A stretch of 64,000 bases of DNA from Unio delphinus (lineage: Eukaryota; Mollusca; Bivalvia; Unionida; Unionidae): NCBI GenBank assembly GCA_029339505.1, contig JAQISU010000123.1, forward strand, positions 3,456,501 through 3,520,500, in the 5' to 3' direction. Under the pieces are notes generated by a model. That model did no database searches. It was not told the DNA's origin and saw nothing but the letters and a program-made list of their open reading frames with translations. Numbering within the stretch: the stretch's first letter is position 1; the number at the start of each line of letters is the position of its first letter. Of the stretch, positions 14,211 through 25,497 are shown piece by piece. The translations under genes were made by a program, and so were the position numbers.

Positions 14211-16760
14211 TTATAATTTGTGTTTTATGTCTATTGAGTTTAGGTAATTAAGTATATTTATATAGGTAGCATTTACGTTTTTGTTATAGCTTTTATCTTG
14301 AATTTGGGGGAATGATGTAACCGAGTCAAGTTTTCTTTGTTGTAGTTGGAAGACGGTACGTTGTCGATGGTATTTGTGACATATGTTGAATACATGTTCC
14401 AATGTTTCAGTTTCTGGACAGTGTGGACATTTATCCGGCGTGGGTCCTGTACTTATATGTTTCATAAAGCTGCCATTTAGTAGTGTTTTACTTGTTCTGA
14501 TTCTGTTGATTATTTTAATATCAATGGCGACCTGGCTTTTTGGTAAACGTTGGGTTCTAGTGACCTCTTTTTGTAGTTGGTACAGATGTCTACCCTTTGT
14601 GGAGTTTTCCCATTGTTATTGCCATTTATTATTAATTCTGTCCCTGACTTGACTATATAGTTCCTGAGTGTTGTACTGTACGGGTTCATCTTGGTCTTTC
14701 ATCAGACTGCTTTTTGCTGCTTGGTCTGCTTTTTCATTTCCAGGCAAATTGATGTGAGATGGCACCCACAAGAAGTGTATGGTTTGGTGTGATTTATCTG
14801 CTTCCCTGATGGTCAGCATAGTGTCCTCTAGCAGGTTTTGTCTACTTTTGGAATTACCTGTCTCAATAATATCAAGTACACTAAGTGAGTCTGTTATGAT
14901 GACGTACTGTTTTTGATTTTGTGTTACTATCCATTTTAGGGCTCGGTTGATGGCCCAGAATTCCGCGGTATATATGGAACAGTCATCTGGTAGTCTTGTC
15001 GTAATGTGATCTGATGTTCTGGGATCACTATCGCTGCAGCCGTTGTATGTAGTTCTTTAGATTTTGAGCCATCAGTATAGATTTTACATATCCATCATAG
15101 TTGTTGTTGACGAGGCTTTGTACTTGTGCTAATGTGATATTGGGGTTGTCGCGCTTATGTACCAGTTGTAGTGCTGTTAGATTGATGTTAGGTTGGTTAT
15201 TTCTCCAAGGTGTGGGGTCCTTGATAAGTAGTTGTTCTGCTTGGAGTTCTATTTGATTGAGTTCTTTGCAGAGTGTGTGTATTTTGTTAGCTGCTGGAGG
15301 ATGTGGTACCAGTCTTGAGATAAAGGTGGTTTGACATTTACTTATTATGTTTCTGGTGGGATTGATCTCCTTATGTATTGAGATTCTACAGGCGTATCTA
15401 AGTATGTGTTCTTCTCTTCTCAGTTGTAATGGTGGTTCACATGCGAGGATTTGTAGGTCTTCCAGGGAGGTGTTCGGTAATGCACCGGTGCAGAGTCTAA
15501 GTGCTCTATATTGGATGCTGTCTAGTTGTCTAAGTGTTTCCTTGTTGGCTGAGGAATAGATCTGGCAGCCATAGTCTATCTTAGCTCGGATTAAAGATTT
15601 GTAGATCATTAGCATAATTTGCTGATCAGCTCCCCATGTAGTACCTTTGATGTTTTTAAGTATGTTTAGATATTTTTGACATTTTTGAATAGTTTGTTGT
15701 ATGTGTGGTTTCCAGTTGATTGTTTCATTTAGTAGCATTCCCAGGAAGTGGGTCTCTTTTTGGAATTGGATGGGCTGATTCTGTATATATAGTTTAGGGT
15801 ATTTAGGTCGTTTGTTAGTTGGGGTGAAGAGCATGGCAACTGTTTTTATTTGGGATATTTTGAAACCCCAGTTGTTGGCCCATGTCCTTTCTGAATTTGA
15901 GTGATGTTCGTTTGACTATTGGTGTTTTCTGCTTTCCAGATAATACTGTCATCGGCAAATTGTGACAGATCAAGTGGGCAATTTTTGAGATAGTTGGTTA
16001 GATTGTTGACCATTAGATTGAATAGGGTTGGGCTAATCACACTTCCTTGGGGGGTTCCATTATCCAATGTATATGTTTGGGACAAGGCCTCTCTTACTCT
16101 GGTTTTAAAGGTTCTTCCCGTAAGGAAGTTTGCTATCCTGCGGTGCATTCTTCCTGTTATGCCAAATTGGTTTAGTTGAGAGATGAGGCCATTGGTCCAG
16201 ACTAGGTCGAAGGCCTTCTCTAGGTCTAGAAATATTGCTATTAGGTGTCTATCTCTTTTCCTTTTGGCATTAAATGCTAATTTGATGCTGGCTTCCAGAC
16301 GGATTAATTGATCAAGTGTAGATCGTTTATTCCTAAATCCACTTTGGGTTTCAGCCAGTAGTTAATTTTGTTCTAAGTGGTGTTTTAATCTATTGTTGAC
16401 CATTGTTTCCATTACCTTACAGATTGTGTTTGTTAGTGAAATAGTTCTGTAGGAGGTTACATTAGTAGGGTCTTTGCCTGGTTTTGGGATGGCTATGATT
16501 ATGGTTCGCTTCTATAGTGTGGGGATGCGACCTGTTCTCCATATCAGATTTATTAAGTCTAAGGTAATACTCTGCATATTGGGTGGTAATTGTTTGTATA
16601 TTTCATAGCCTAGGTTATCCTCTTCTGATGATGTGGGTTTTTTTTGCCGAGGGCTTGTCTCCATTCTTTCAGATTAAAAGGGTCATTTAGTGGCGAATCT
16701 CTGTTGTCTCGATCTTTGAAAATGTGGGGAAATTCTTTTTCTAATGTTGATTTTTGCTGT
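14211..16760 (-). mobile_element. LINE relic with reverse transcriptase and RNase H (copy 1)
   Basis: Minus-strand non-LTR retrotransposon, frame-broken. Domains in coding order are: RT fingers and palm from about 16,700 to 15,850, with DLEKAFDLVW near 16,220, NGTPQGSVISPTLFNLM near 16,035 and the catalytic LSQFADDSIIW near 15,945; an RT connection region (15,028-15,834, uninterrupted for 268 codons); a broken RNase H region ending in HFLWVPSHINLPGNEKADQA near 14,730; and a C-terminal CPHCPETETLEHVFNICHKY zinc finger near 14,400. RNase H plus a terminal CCHC finger fits the I/jockey-like superfamily. The 5' end is lost at a (TA)n tract near 16,770. Confidence 0.9.
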
Positions 16761-16769
16761 AAGAACTGT

Positions 16770-16794
16770 AATATATATATATATATATATATAT
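16770..16794. repeat. (TA)n microsatellite
   Basis: Short pure TA run at the broken 5' edge of the LINE relic to its left. Confidence 0.9.
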
Positions 16795-16849
16795 CTTAAG
16801 CACGGACATGAAGGAAAACATCCCTTACACTCACTTTTCATATTATATA

Positions 16850-17230
16850 CTATTCACAAACCATAGAATGTACTATCCACACACAGAGAAGCAGCCAAAC
16901 CAAACCATATAATTTGCTATCCAATATCACACTCTACCATCCACACACACAGGGAAGCAGCCAAAACAAACCACATAATTTACTATCCAATATCACACCA
17001 TCAATCATCCACATACACAGTGAAGCAGCCAAAACAAGCAAAATAATTTACTATCCAATATCACACCATCTATCATCCACACACTGAGGGAAGCAGCCAA
17101 AACAAACCACATAATTTACTATCCAATATCACACCATCTATCATCCACACACACAGGGAAGAAGCCAAAACAAACCATCTAATTTACTATCCTATATCAC
17201 ACCATCTACCATCCAAAAAAGAGTTAGTGT
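16850..17230. repeat. ~67-bp tandem repeat, 5-6 units
   Basis: Units contain 'acaaaccacataatttacta', 'tccaatatcacaccatctat' and 'catccacacacacagggaag'. It is A/C-rich on the plus strand and non-coding. Confidence 0.9.
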
Positions 17231-17300
17231 TTATAATCACACGACTCATCTCTCATATCCATTGGCAATTTTGAACAGTCTCTTTTCTAAAGTATTGGGT

Positions 17301-17316
17301 AGCCCTGAAAAGGGCT
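17301..17316 (-). terminator. histone-mRNA-type 3' hairpin
   Basis: On the minus strand this reads AGCCCT-TTTC-AGGGCT followed by ACCCAA: a 6-bp stem with a 4-nt pyrimidine loop and an ACC tail, the layout of metazoan replication-dependent histone 3' ends. About a dozen bases further on is a purine-rich 'AGAAAAGAGA', where the U7-binding downstream element would lie. The match is seen directly; function is inferred. No histone gene is nearby. Confidence 0.6.
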
Positions 17317-17329
17317 TTTTATTAAAAAT

Positions 17330-17813
17330 TATCTTCTAAATACACCAGGCTAATGCTGGCATCTCCCAGGTCTAGCCCCGAACACACATCTCCTACTCCA
17401 ATCATTCTCCCAATTGACTTTTGTGATTGGGAGTGCAGAGGAAGCTTGAGTGGCTTCACTATCCCAATCTTCCGTTTGAGGGATAGTGAAAGCCTGTTCA
17501 CGTCTTCCTCTATACCGCAACCGCGGATGAAGTTGTGGTTGTGGTTGTTGCGACTGGGGCTGTGACTGTGGTTGGCGAACTGATTCTGGTTATGGAGGCG
17601 TCCTCACCTCAGGTTTCATCTGACAGACTTCAACCAGCATGAGGCGAGGAAAAAGTGGTTTTTTCTTGTCCTCCTCTTCTTTCTTTTTCTCTCCTTTTCT
17701 TCTTCTTCAGTTCTGGCCTGTTCTTCTAACACTTCCATAGCCAGCTCGTCCAGGAGATGTCTAGTATGCTTCAGGTGCATCTGAAACTCCTTAAGCTTGT
17801 TGAGTCTACTCAT
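17330..17813 (-). other. small unrecognised gene candidate ending at a histone-type hairpin
   Basis: A true ATG at 17,813 opens a 65-codon frame (17,616-17,813), predicted helical, with an acidic run then a basic run (EEQARTEEEEKERKRKKRRT). A Gln/Pro-rich, frame-shifted continuation runs to about 17,350, upstream of the hairpin at 17,301-17,316. I do not recognise the family. The layout (short basic protein, then hairpin) may be a small unannotated gene or a relic of a viral element. Confidence 0.3.
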
Positions 17814-17819
17814 CTTCTT

Positions 17820-19069
17820 TGGGCTGATGGGCTAACGATAGGTAGCCAGACTGAGTAGTAGTAGTAGGTTGTATTTTTATAGTTATCACCGTCCACGAAG
17901 GGACATTTGGACAACTTTTATATTTAGCATGTAGCTAAACATTTAATTTGCCTTATTACACTTATTAGATAGGGCGTTATATCGAATTACTAAAAAGTAA
18001 CTATCGATATAGATGGAGGCCCTGGGGATGAAGGCAAGTCCCATCCACATCTCCCCTTATCAACCGTCGAACAGTCAGCAGGAAGCGGAAAAGGAGGAAA
18101 CGGCTCAGGAGGCAACTCATCGTCGTCACACACGCAGAGGCAGCAAGAAGAAACGCACACCCGGCCCCCAACAAAGAAACACGAGGCGTCCACACCCTAG
18201 GTATTTTTGCTAATATACAACCCCATAGGACATGTACCAAAGTGAAAGTGCTATATGTTGTGTTGTGGATTATTTTGATGTTATTTATTTTGTTTCATTA
18301 GTACTGCAACATTGTATTGCGGGGCAATGATAGTCCTATATTAAGACTACCTTATATTTTCTAAGAAGGTCATATATGTAGGTGAGTGCTTGTGTTGTCC
18401 ATGGGGTTGTAGTCCCTTTGACTTATTTCAATTTGATCCAGTTATAAGAATGGATGTTCTACTACACCAATCATGTGTAAGCCACCTGTGCAATTGTATC
18501 AAAATGAATGAGTTACAAATTTTTTTTTTTAACACTTATCAATGCCCCAAAGTAAGTACAAGGTGTACTATATAAGTCACCACCGTCCTACTAGACGGTG
18601 AAAATCACTTCTTTCAAATAAAATACACCCTAAGAAAAAACAAAATACCTACTCTAAAAGTGTCAGAGTGACTGTTTAAGTTGTTCAGGTTAGGTTGTTT
18701 AAGGTTATAAATTTAGTTGGGTGTGTTCCAAATGATCATATCTGAGTTTGTTGTTTGGTTAATCAAATGGAATTCTCGTACCAATCGAGATTATGAGAAT
18801 TCAATGTATAAAAAACATGTAACAGAAAACAAGACTAAGATTCAGAAAAGTAAGTGAGAAATGGGTCAACACCAGCTTCCCTGAGAGGCTGATTGGATAG
18901 TGCACAGAGGTGTACTGGGCTGTACACATGTGCGACACCAATCCAGGCTATTCCTACGGAAGAAAAGCCTGTGCCCCCACTGTTCCACTAGTCTTCCCCT
19001 ATTTCGAAGAAGTACAAAGGGTGGGAAAAGAAGCACAGTACAGCACAATTACAACAATGAACAATAAAT
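17820..19069. other. spacer without supported genes
   Basis: Short frames only. An Arg/Lys-rich 66-codon frame at 18,013-18,213 has no recognisable domain. An imperfect inverted repeat, 'ggaattctcgtacc' against 'attatgagaattc', lies at about 18,770-18,802. Confidence 0.35.
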
Positions 19070-19085
19070 AGCCCTAAGAAGGGCT
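19070..19085 (-). terminator. second histone-like hairpin (variant loop)
   Basis: Minus strand AGCCCT-TCTT-AGGGCT, six base pairs with a 4-nt loop. Unlike the copies at 17,301 and 59,732, it lacks the ACC tail and a clear downstream purine box. A short broken frame ends just upstream. Weaker evidence than the other two. Confidence 0.35.
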
Positions 19086-19269
19086 GTTTTATAGTCTGGT
19101 TCTCCACGTTTCCCCCGATGTCGGTGATAGCATCAATGGCTCCATTAACAATCCTTTGAATATTGTCTATGCAATCTTCTCTTTCTGATAGTTCCAGTTA
19201 AAATCACTTGGATTTGATGGAATAATTTGGAATATCATGTGCCATTAGCTTTTTAAGAAGCTTAAAGGG

Positions 19270-19620
19270 TGGTGTTATTAGGAGGTTTATACACAGACTA
19301 CATTTATTTATCAATAATAGCGGTAATCTCTGTCAAACTCGTGTTAATGAGTGAATATAAACTCGTAGGCACGTAGGGTTCCATATGGACCCAATATCGA
19401 TATCCACCCAAATCACGATTCCGACAGAAACACAAGCTGATCAAGGAATCTTAATACTCCGATTACATTTATTAATAGCAGTAATAGCGGTAATATCTGC
19501 CAAATCCGTGCCAAGGAGTGAATGTAAACTCGTAGGCACGTAGAAATTCAATATGAACTCCATATCGACATCCACTCAAGTCACGACTCCGACTGAATCA
19601 CAAGCCAAGCAAAGAAACTT
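19270..19620. repeat. two ~170-bp tandem repeats beside a LINE 3' end
   Basis: Copies at about 19,283-19,450 and 19,465-19,620 share 'aaactcgtaggcacgtag' and 'gactacatttatt'-like blocks. They lie just downstream of the minus-strand LINE relic that ends at 19,760. Confidence 0.7.
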
Positions 19621-19759
19621 AAATAAGTTTTATAATGTTTGAGTAATGTATGTTATGTTTTACTTTATTAATAATTGTGAGGAAATTATTTAATATAATC
19701 CTATATTAGTTTTATATTTTATCAATTAAATTTGAATTTTTAAGGAAATCAATGATGTT

Positions 19760-21900
19760 TTAAGCAGTTGATTGTATATTGGTTTGTGTTAAATTAAGTA
19801 TGTTTGGGTATACACTTGATGTTTTGCCTATTTTTTGTTTATTTTTCAATGTGTTTCTATGTATAATATTGTTTGTGCATTTGTTAAAAACATGATCTAA
19901 GTCTTCTGGTTGGTTGCATTTAAAGCAGTTTATGTTATGGGGAAATGGGCCTAAATATTTACCAAAGCTGTTAGCCAGCTTTGTTTTTCCTATCATGATC
20001 CTATTCATTTTAATTTGTTCAGTTCTTGTGTTGCCCAATATTATTGCTTTTCTTTTAACAGTTTTAATAATATTATGTAGTACTCTCCCCTTAGTTGACA
20101 AATTCCAGTTATTTTGCCATATACTGTTAATCATGTCATATATAAATTTATAAATTTCAGTATGACTGTACGGTAATGGTTCGATTGTAGTTCGTTTAGT
20201 TTATCATTTGCTACTTGATCTGCCAATTCGTTTCCTTTTATGCCTATGTGTGAAGGTACCCATAGACAAAATACTGTAATATTTTGAGTGTTAAGTTTGG
20301 TTATTTGATACTGCAGTAGATAGAGGAAGAATTTCCTACTATTAGATTTGTTATTATGAATAGTTTTTAGGATACTGAGTGAGTCACTGACAATTAGTAC
20401 TTTTGTAGGTTTATGGTACTGTATCCATTTCAAAGCTTGCAATATAGCCCAGAATTCAACAGTGTAAATAGAGCAATAATCTGGTAAACGTTTACCCTGT
20501 TTAATTTGAAGTTGTGGTATAACCCATGCTGCTGCTGTTCGTGAAGGGTCAATTTTTTTTTAACCATCCGTATATATTTTTAATTTTTTTTTATATGTTT
20601 TATTAATCTTCTCATTTACTAGCATTTTTAAGTAGTGTGAGTCCTGTATTTTATTGCCTTTATTTTGTAGGGAAAGATCTACTTGTATATTTGCCATTCT
20701 CCATGGAATTATAATTGGATTTTTTATTTTTTGAACTTGAAAGATATCAACAGGGAGTTGTGATTTTAATTTATATATTTGCTTGCCAAATGAATTAAGA
20801 GTGTTTACCCCTTTTTATTAAAGGTTTATTGCATTGTTTAATTGCCTGCAAGGTGGGGTGTGTTTCATTGTGAGCAGACAATCGAATATCTAAACATGAC
20901 CTCTTGTCTTCTCAGTTGCAACGTTGGTTCACCTGTTAAAACCTGTAACTCTTCTGTCGATGTAGATGGCAGTGCCTTAGTTGCAGCAAGGAGAGCTTTT
21001 CGTTGTATCTGTGTAATTTTATTAAGTAGGGTGGATGATGCCGTGGCATAAATCTGACACCCATAATCAATCTTAGATCGAATAAGCGATCTATATAGAG
21101 TCATAATTGTTTTTTGACAGGCACCCCAATGTGTACCCTGTATACTTCTAATTAGATTAAGGTCTAAGTTTTACATCTTTTAATTAGATCTTTGATATGA
21201 TATGACCATTTCATATGTTGGTCAAAATACATTCCTAAAAATTTAACTACCTTTACAAATGTTATGTTTTGATTTTGTAGGGTAAGTTTGGGATATATAG
21301 TATAATATTTATAAGGGGTGAATAATACTGCTACTGTTTGATTTGAGAATTTAAATCCCCATTATCAGCCCAATTGCCTATATTATCTAAACTTTTTTGT
21401 ATCTCAGCGATACGATTATTATTGGTAGGGTCACCAGCTCGCCAGAGGGCACTATCATCAGCAAACTGTGATAAGTCTATTTGAGAAGTAGCTAAATTTT
21501 TATCTAGGTCATTTATCATAATATTAAATAAGGTTGGACTGAATACACTCCCTTGGGGGGTACCATTTTCTAAAGTATACTTTTCTGAATATGTGGTCCC
21601 TATCCTAGTTATAATTTTACGATCACTTAAGAAATCCTTTAAGAAGTTAAATATATTGCCTGTGATCCCATATTGATTTAGTTTAGTTAGTAGCCCTTTA
21701 GTCCAGACCAGATCAAATGCTTTTTCCATATCTAAAAAGACAGCAATAAGGTTTCTGTTTTTGGGTTTATGATTATTAAAGGCAAGTTTAATAGCAGATT
21801 CTAATTTAATTAGTTGATCTATAGGAGATCTATTATTACGAAAGCCTAGCCAGACTGACTGACTGATTTGTACTTTAAGTCGTATTCGCCCACTGGGCAT
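19760..21900 (-). mobile_element. LINE relic with reverse transcriptase and RNase H (copy 2)
   Basis: Same family layout as the copy at 14,211-16,760 but diverged. RT is at 21,331-21,900 with FLDMEKAFDLVWTKGL, NGTPQGSVFSPTLFNIM and LSQFADDSALWRAG. A connection fragment lies at 20,865-21,104. RNase H is at 20,131-20,442 with VSDSLSILKTI and LWVPSHIGIKGNELADQVA. The terminal finger CFKCNQPEDLDHVFNKC is at 19,760-20,134. Stops and frameshifts separate the blocks, and the 5' part of the RT is missing. Confidence 0.88.
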
Positions 21901-22264
21901 GGACGACTGTTTAATTCCCCATAAGGGGATAATTAATTGTTTCGAGGGTGATAGTATAAGAGCCGTATCACCCTACGCATTAATACACCATTTGGTGTTT
22001 ATTGATTAATCCGATTTCGAGGCATTTCTGCCTCACGGGATATAATTATTGATTCAACGAATGGGATTAGCTGCACACACATTCGTATATATTTTTGCTA
22101 TGATAGAATGTCGGAGGCGGAAAAGGCAGATCCGGGAAGGCAAGGAAAAGGCAGCGCAAGCATCACTTCATCGTCTTGACGTACTTATTAAAAATTTTTG
22201 AGATTATCATATGATCATTTGTGCTGCTTAATTTAGGAAAGATGAAGATGGCATGGTTGTATAA
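21901..22264. other. spacer, nothing recognised
   Basis: No open frame or repeat that I can support. Confidence 0.4.
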
Positions 22265-22640
22265 GTTATTTTGTAAAAGGCCCTGATGACTGGGAACAAG
22301 CCACCTCATAGTGTTAATGTGTTGGTTTCCTATTTTCTTAACTATTTAATTGCCGCCTTGTGCGACTGGGCCTGATGGCTTTGGGGATTAAGCCACCTTA
22401 TAAAGTAAATTGGGGTCCTACATAATTCCTATATATTTATGCGGTACCACATTGTGCGGTTGGGCCTGATGACTCTGGACTTAAGTCACCTTATAATTCT
22501 AATTTATAGGAGCTATATAAAAACTGATATTCTAACTATTTAGTTACCGCTTTGTGCGGTTGGTCCTGATGGCTCTGGGGATTAAGCCACCTTATACATC
22601 TAATTTTGGGTTCTAGATAATTTATTTAAACTATTTATTT
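22265..22640. repeat. ~112-bp tandem repeat, 3-4 units
   Basis: Each unit contains a palindromic 'accgctttgtgcggt' followed by 'tggctctggggattaagcc' and 'accttata'. It lies downstream of the third minus-strand LINE relic and may be part of its tail. Confidence 0.75.
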
Positions 22641-23014
22641 CGCTCTAGTGCGAGTAAAATTGGTTAATCAGCATGATTATTTCTTTAGATTGAGAGTCAC
22701 TCAGCAATAAACCGAGCTGTTTATCCGTGTGGACTCAACCCAGGGACCTCCAGTATGGTTCCTGGAGCCTGTTTGCCGAAATAAGTGCTGATTAAACCAT
22801 TATAGGCCCGTAGGTTTAATATATCTTACTAAATATAGTTTATACCTTGCCATAGATGAAGAATAGTGTATAGTAGAGTAGATAGATAGTAAATAATAAA
22901 GTGGAAAGAGAGATTAGGAATTTGTACTTTTTCTAAATTAATTAATATTTGAAGTAGATAGTTAATCGTAATTGAGATAAGTTAGATAATTCTTATTTTA
23001 TTAATTTCTACAAT
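22641..23014. other. spacer, nothing recognised
   Basis: AT-rich sequence between a tandem repeat and a LINE 3' end. It includes a CTCCAG...CTGGAG inverted repeat near 22,750. No gene seen. Confidence 0.4.
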
Positions 23015-23610
23015 TTAGGTTAATAATAATTCGTTGGTTAGGTTTGGGTTGGGGTTGTTTTCTAATAATAATTCTGGGTATGTTGTTGGTGAGCCTATGT
23101 TCCTAAGAGAATTTTTCAATTTGTTGCGTTGAACTTTATATTTATGACATATGTTAAGTACGTGCTGGAGATTCTCATCACAACTGCAGTAAGGGCATTT
23201 TTTACCATTGATATTTAAGTTTTTTACATATTGTCCCATGCTGCCTGCTAATAATGTTTTTCCAGTTCTGATTCGATTGATAATCCTTTGGTGATGAATA
23301 TTATTAATATTTGGTCCTTTCGTATTGCGACTCACAGTTTTTTGGATTAAATGAAGTGTGCGTCCTTTTGGGCATGAATTCCATTGTCTCTGCCATTTGT
23401 TATTGATCTTTTTGGTTATGATACTATATAGTTCAGGGACGCTGTAATCGATGTTTGTAATATCGGAATCGTTGAGTTTGTTTTTTGCTGCTTGGTCTGC
23501 TTGTTCATTTCCGGCAATATTGATATGTGATGGTATCCATAAAAATTCAATGTTTTGATTGGAGTTGGTCATGTTGTGTATTAAGAGACTGACGAGTGTT
23601 TCTCTATCTA
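23015..23610 (-). mobile_element. LINE 3' fragment: RNase H end and zinc finger (copy 3)
   Basis: Open frame 23,015-23,728; its LINE part starts near 23,610. It shows the RNase H C-terminal box FLWIPSHINIAGNEQADQAA and the terminal finger CPYCSCDENLQHVLNICHKY. It is closest in wording to the LINE at 14,211-16,760. The frame is intact but 5'-truncated; beyond 23,610 the sequence is unrelated (the 'cggacgtgaaggaaaacacc' block). Confidence 0.85.
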
Positions 23611-23773
23611 TGACACAAGCGCGGACGTGAAGGAAAACACCCCTATCATCACCAAAACACGCGGACTTAACAGAAACACTCGCTCTGTAACAAGATAACC
23701 GGGACGGACCACTTCGGATTAACAACAAAACACGCTTTGATGATATAGATATAAAAATTATGGTTTAATGTGG

Positions 23774-23775
<2 letters not shown>

Positions 23776-23864
<89 letters not shown>
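23776..23864. repeat. (TA)n microsatellite
   Basis: Pure TA run of about 90 bp. Confidence 0.98.
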
Positions 23865-23868
<4 letters not shown>

Positions 23869-23951
23869 AAACAATAAAATGAAATGCGTGCGTAGTGTAA
23901 TCCAAATATTGGATTTAATTATACATAATTACGCACAGACTCGTAAATGCA

Positions 23952-24045
23952 ACCAATTATATAATGATACAAATCAATGATACAATGATACAAAACAATG
24001 ATACAAAACAATGATACAATGATACAAAAACTAATACAAAACCCC
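23952..24045. repeat. 'caatgatacaaaa' microsatellite
   Basis: Several head-to-tail copies of a 10-15-bp ATGATACAAA-type unit. Confidence 0.85.
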
Positions 24046-24440
24046 AGCGAAAAAATATGCAAAAAAAATGAATAGTTTACTCACGTAGTAAACAATGCAG
24101 GATTACTCATATAGTAAAATTGTATACGCTCAAGTATCGAAACTATATTTTAAAATAAGAAAGGGACAGATAACAACTTATCTTTCCAGTCCCAAAAGAT
24201 ATATTGGGTTCCGCAAACCCATATTAGCCCACGACCAACAAATTACAAATAAATAGATATAACCGACTATTAGTATACAGCTCCACAGCTGGTACAATAG
24301 AACTTCACAATTTCTACAGACTCCGGACCCTCGGAATACTACGAAACTTTAAACCCTCCAGACACTCTGGTCATTTAGACAGCTCCACAGCTGGGTTACC
24401 CTTGTCGCCCTTGACATTAGACACTCCGTCACATTAAACA
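24046..24440. other. left flank of the nested viral elements
   Basis: Host-like AT-rich sequence with repeated 'cagctccacagctgg' blocks. No gene seen. It ends at the target-site copy preceding element B. Confidence 0.5.
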
Positions 24441-24445
24441 GCTCT
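24441..24445. repeat. target-site duplication of element B, left copy
   Basis: GCTCT directly outside the left TIR of B. It matches GCTCT directly outside the right TIR at 58,775-58,779. Confidence 0.8.
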
Positions 24446-24712
24446 AGCAGCAGAATAGGTGAACCATAAAATCAGTGAAAATTTGGATATTATAAAATAA
24501 TTTTAAGTCTCCTTTTGCCAAATGGAGCCTTAACGATTTTAGAATTCCATTTGTCAAATAGACCTTTCTAGTAATTATTTAATAGAGGAGGTGAATAGAT
24601 TCTCTCTAATTGAATTATATTTTAAGCAAATAATTTTAAGTCTCCTTTTGCCAAATGGAGCCTTAACGATTTTAGAGAAAAACTATTCACCCTGTTGCTG
24701 CTATACGCTAAC
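24446..24712 (+). repeat. left TIR of element B
   Basis: 267 bp, inverted copy of 58,508-58,774 with only a few mismatches. The tip reads AGCAGCAGAATAGGTGAACC. It contains a 48-bp direct duplication (24,496-24,543 and 24,628-24,675) and further copies of the tip-like GGTGAAYAG motif at 24,585-24,598 and, inverted, at about 24,683-24,702. Confidence 0.93.
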
Positions 24713-24716
24713 CAAA

Positions 24717-25158
24717 TTAGCTATAGATACGGTCAAGTCCGACACGATATCGTGTCTGAAAATCGTGTATACTTATCGTTACAAATCCATGCGGAGTGGC
24801 TTGAGCACCACTAAAGAAATTCTAAATTTATTAAAATCCATATCGGAACACAAAGTTTGCCAGATATTTCGTAGCGTATGTGTATCAATACCGTTAAACG
24901 CACATAATAAATTGCAGTTTTTGGTATCTGTGTATAACACTGAGTTAGATATATCACGTCGGTTTTTTTATGACGACCTTTTGAAAATATATCGATTTGA
25001 TTTTTTTGTTTTTCCATCATTACATCATCGTACACGACAAGATTATTAACGAATTTATCTAAATTATCCACAGACGGTGATTCGTCAATATCTGTGATAA
25101 ATTCAATTACATTATCACCGTAAATTTCTGAAGCATTTTCGGTTGTAATCTTTTAATA
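24717..25158 (-). pseudogene. packaging ATPase of element B, C-terminal part
   Basis: Minus-strand remainder of B's A32/FtsK-like genome-packaging ATPase, separated from its N-terminal part (41,905-42,104) by the 16.7-kb insertion of element A. Visible blocks are the Walker B segment VNNLVVYDDVMMEKQKN near 25,020, the motor region DVIYLTQCYTQIP, THTLRNIWQTLC, and the C-terminus TRYRVGLDR ending at a TAA at 24,717. At least three small frameshifts lie within it, so the gene was decaying independently of the insertion. Homologous to the intact ATPase of A at 40,898-41,560. Confidence 0.9.
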
Positions 25159-25163
25159 CCCGA
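25159..25163. repeat. target-site duplication of element A, left copy
   Basis: CCCGA, repeated at 41,900-41,904 on the other side of A. Dropping one copy together with A brings the two ATPase parts back into one reading frame at the junction, which supports a 5-bp duplication. Confidence 0.9.
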
Positions 25164-25468
25164 AGCAGCAGAGGAGGTGAACAGACCAAGTTTTCAAGCA
25201 AAAATAAGGCTTCTACGGAAACCGAAAATATCTAACAAAATGCAGAGAGTGTGAACAGACCAACTTTTACAGGCGTCGATTTAGTAAACTGAGGCTTTCT
25301 CGAAAATGCTTAATATAAGCCTCCATTCATCAAAATAAAATTAAAAAAAAAACGACGCCATTTTTGTTGTCACCATCCCCTTTGCTGCTACGATGCTTGG
25401 AAAATTCGTGGAGTTTTCGGGTAAAAAAAAAGACGCCATTTAGTTGACGTTCACCTCCTCGGCTGCTA
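25164..25468 (+). repeat. left TIR of element A
   Basis: 305 bp, inverted copy of 41,595-41,899. The tip AGCAGCAGAGGAGGTGAACA recurs as 'gagtgtgaacagaccaac' near 25,245. It also recurs inverted near 25,382-25,402 and inverted at the inner border (AGCAGCCGAGGAGGTGAACG on the minus strand, 25,448-25,467). Confidence 0.95.
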
Positions 25469-25497
25469 ATGCGCTAACTAAATATTTGATCAAGTCC

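Noticed and set aside
17301..17316. A nearby histone gene to explain the hairpin
   Set aside because: No H1/H2A/H2B/H3/H4 coding sequence is readable on either strand near any of the three hairpins.
23768..23980. Tyr/Ile repeat frame
   Set aside because: Translation of the (TA)n microsatellite.
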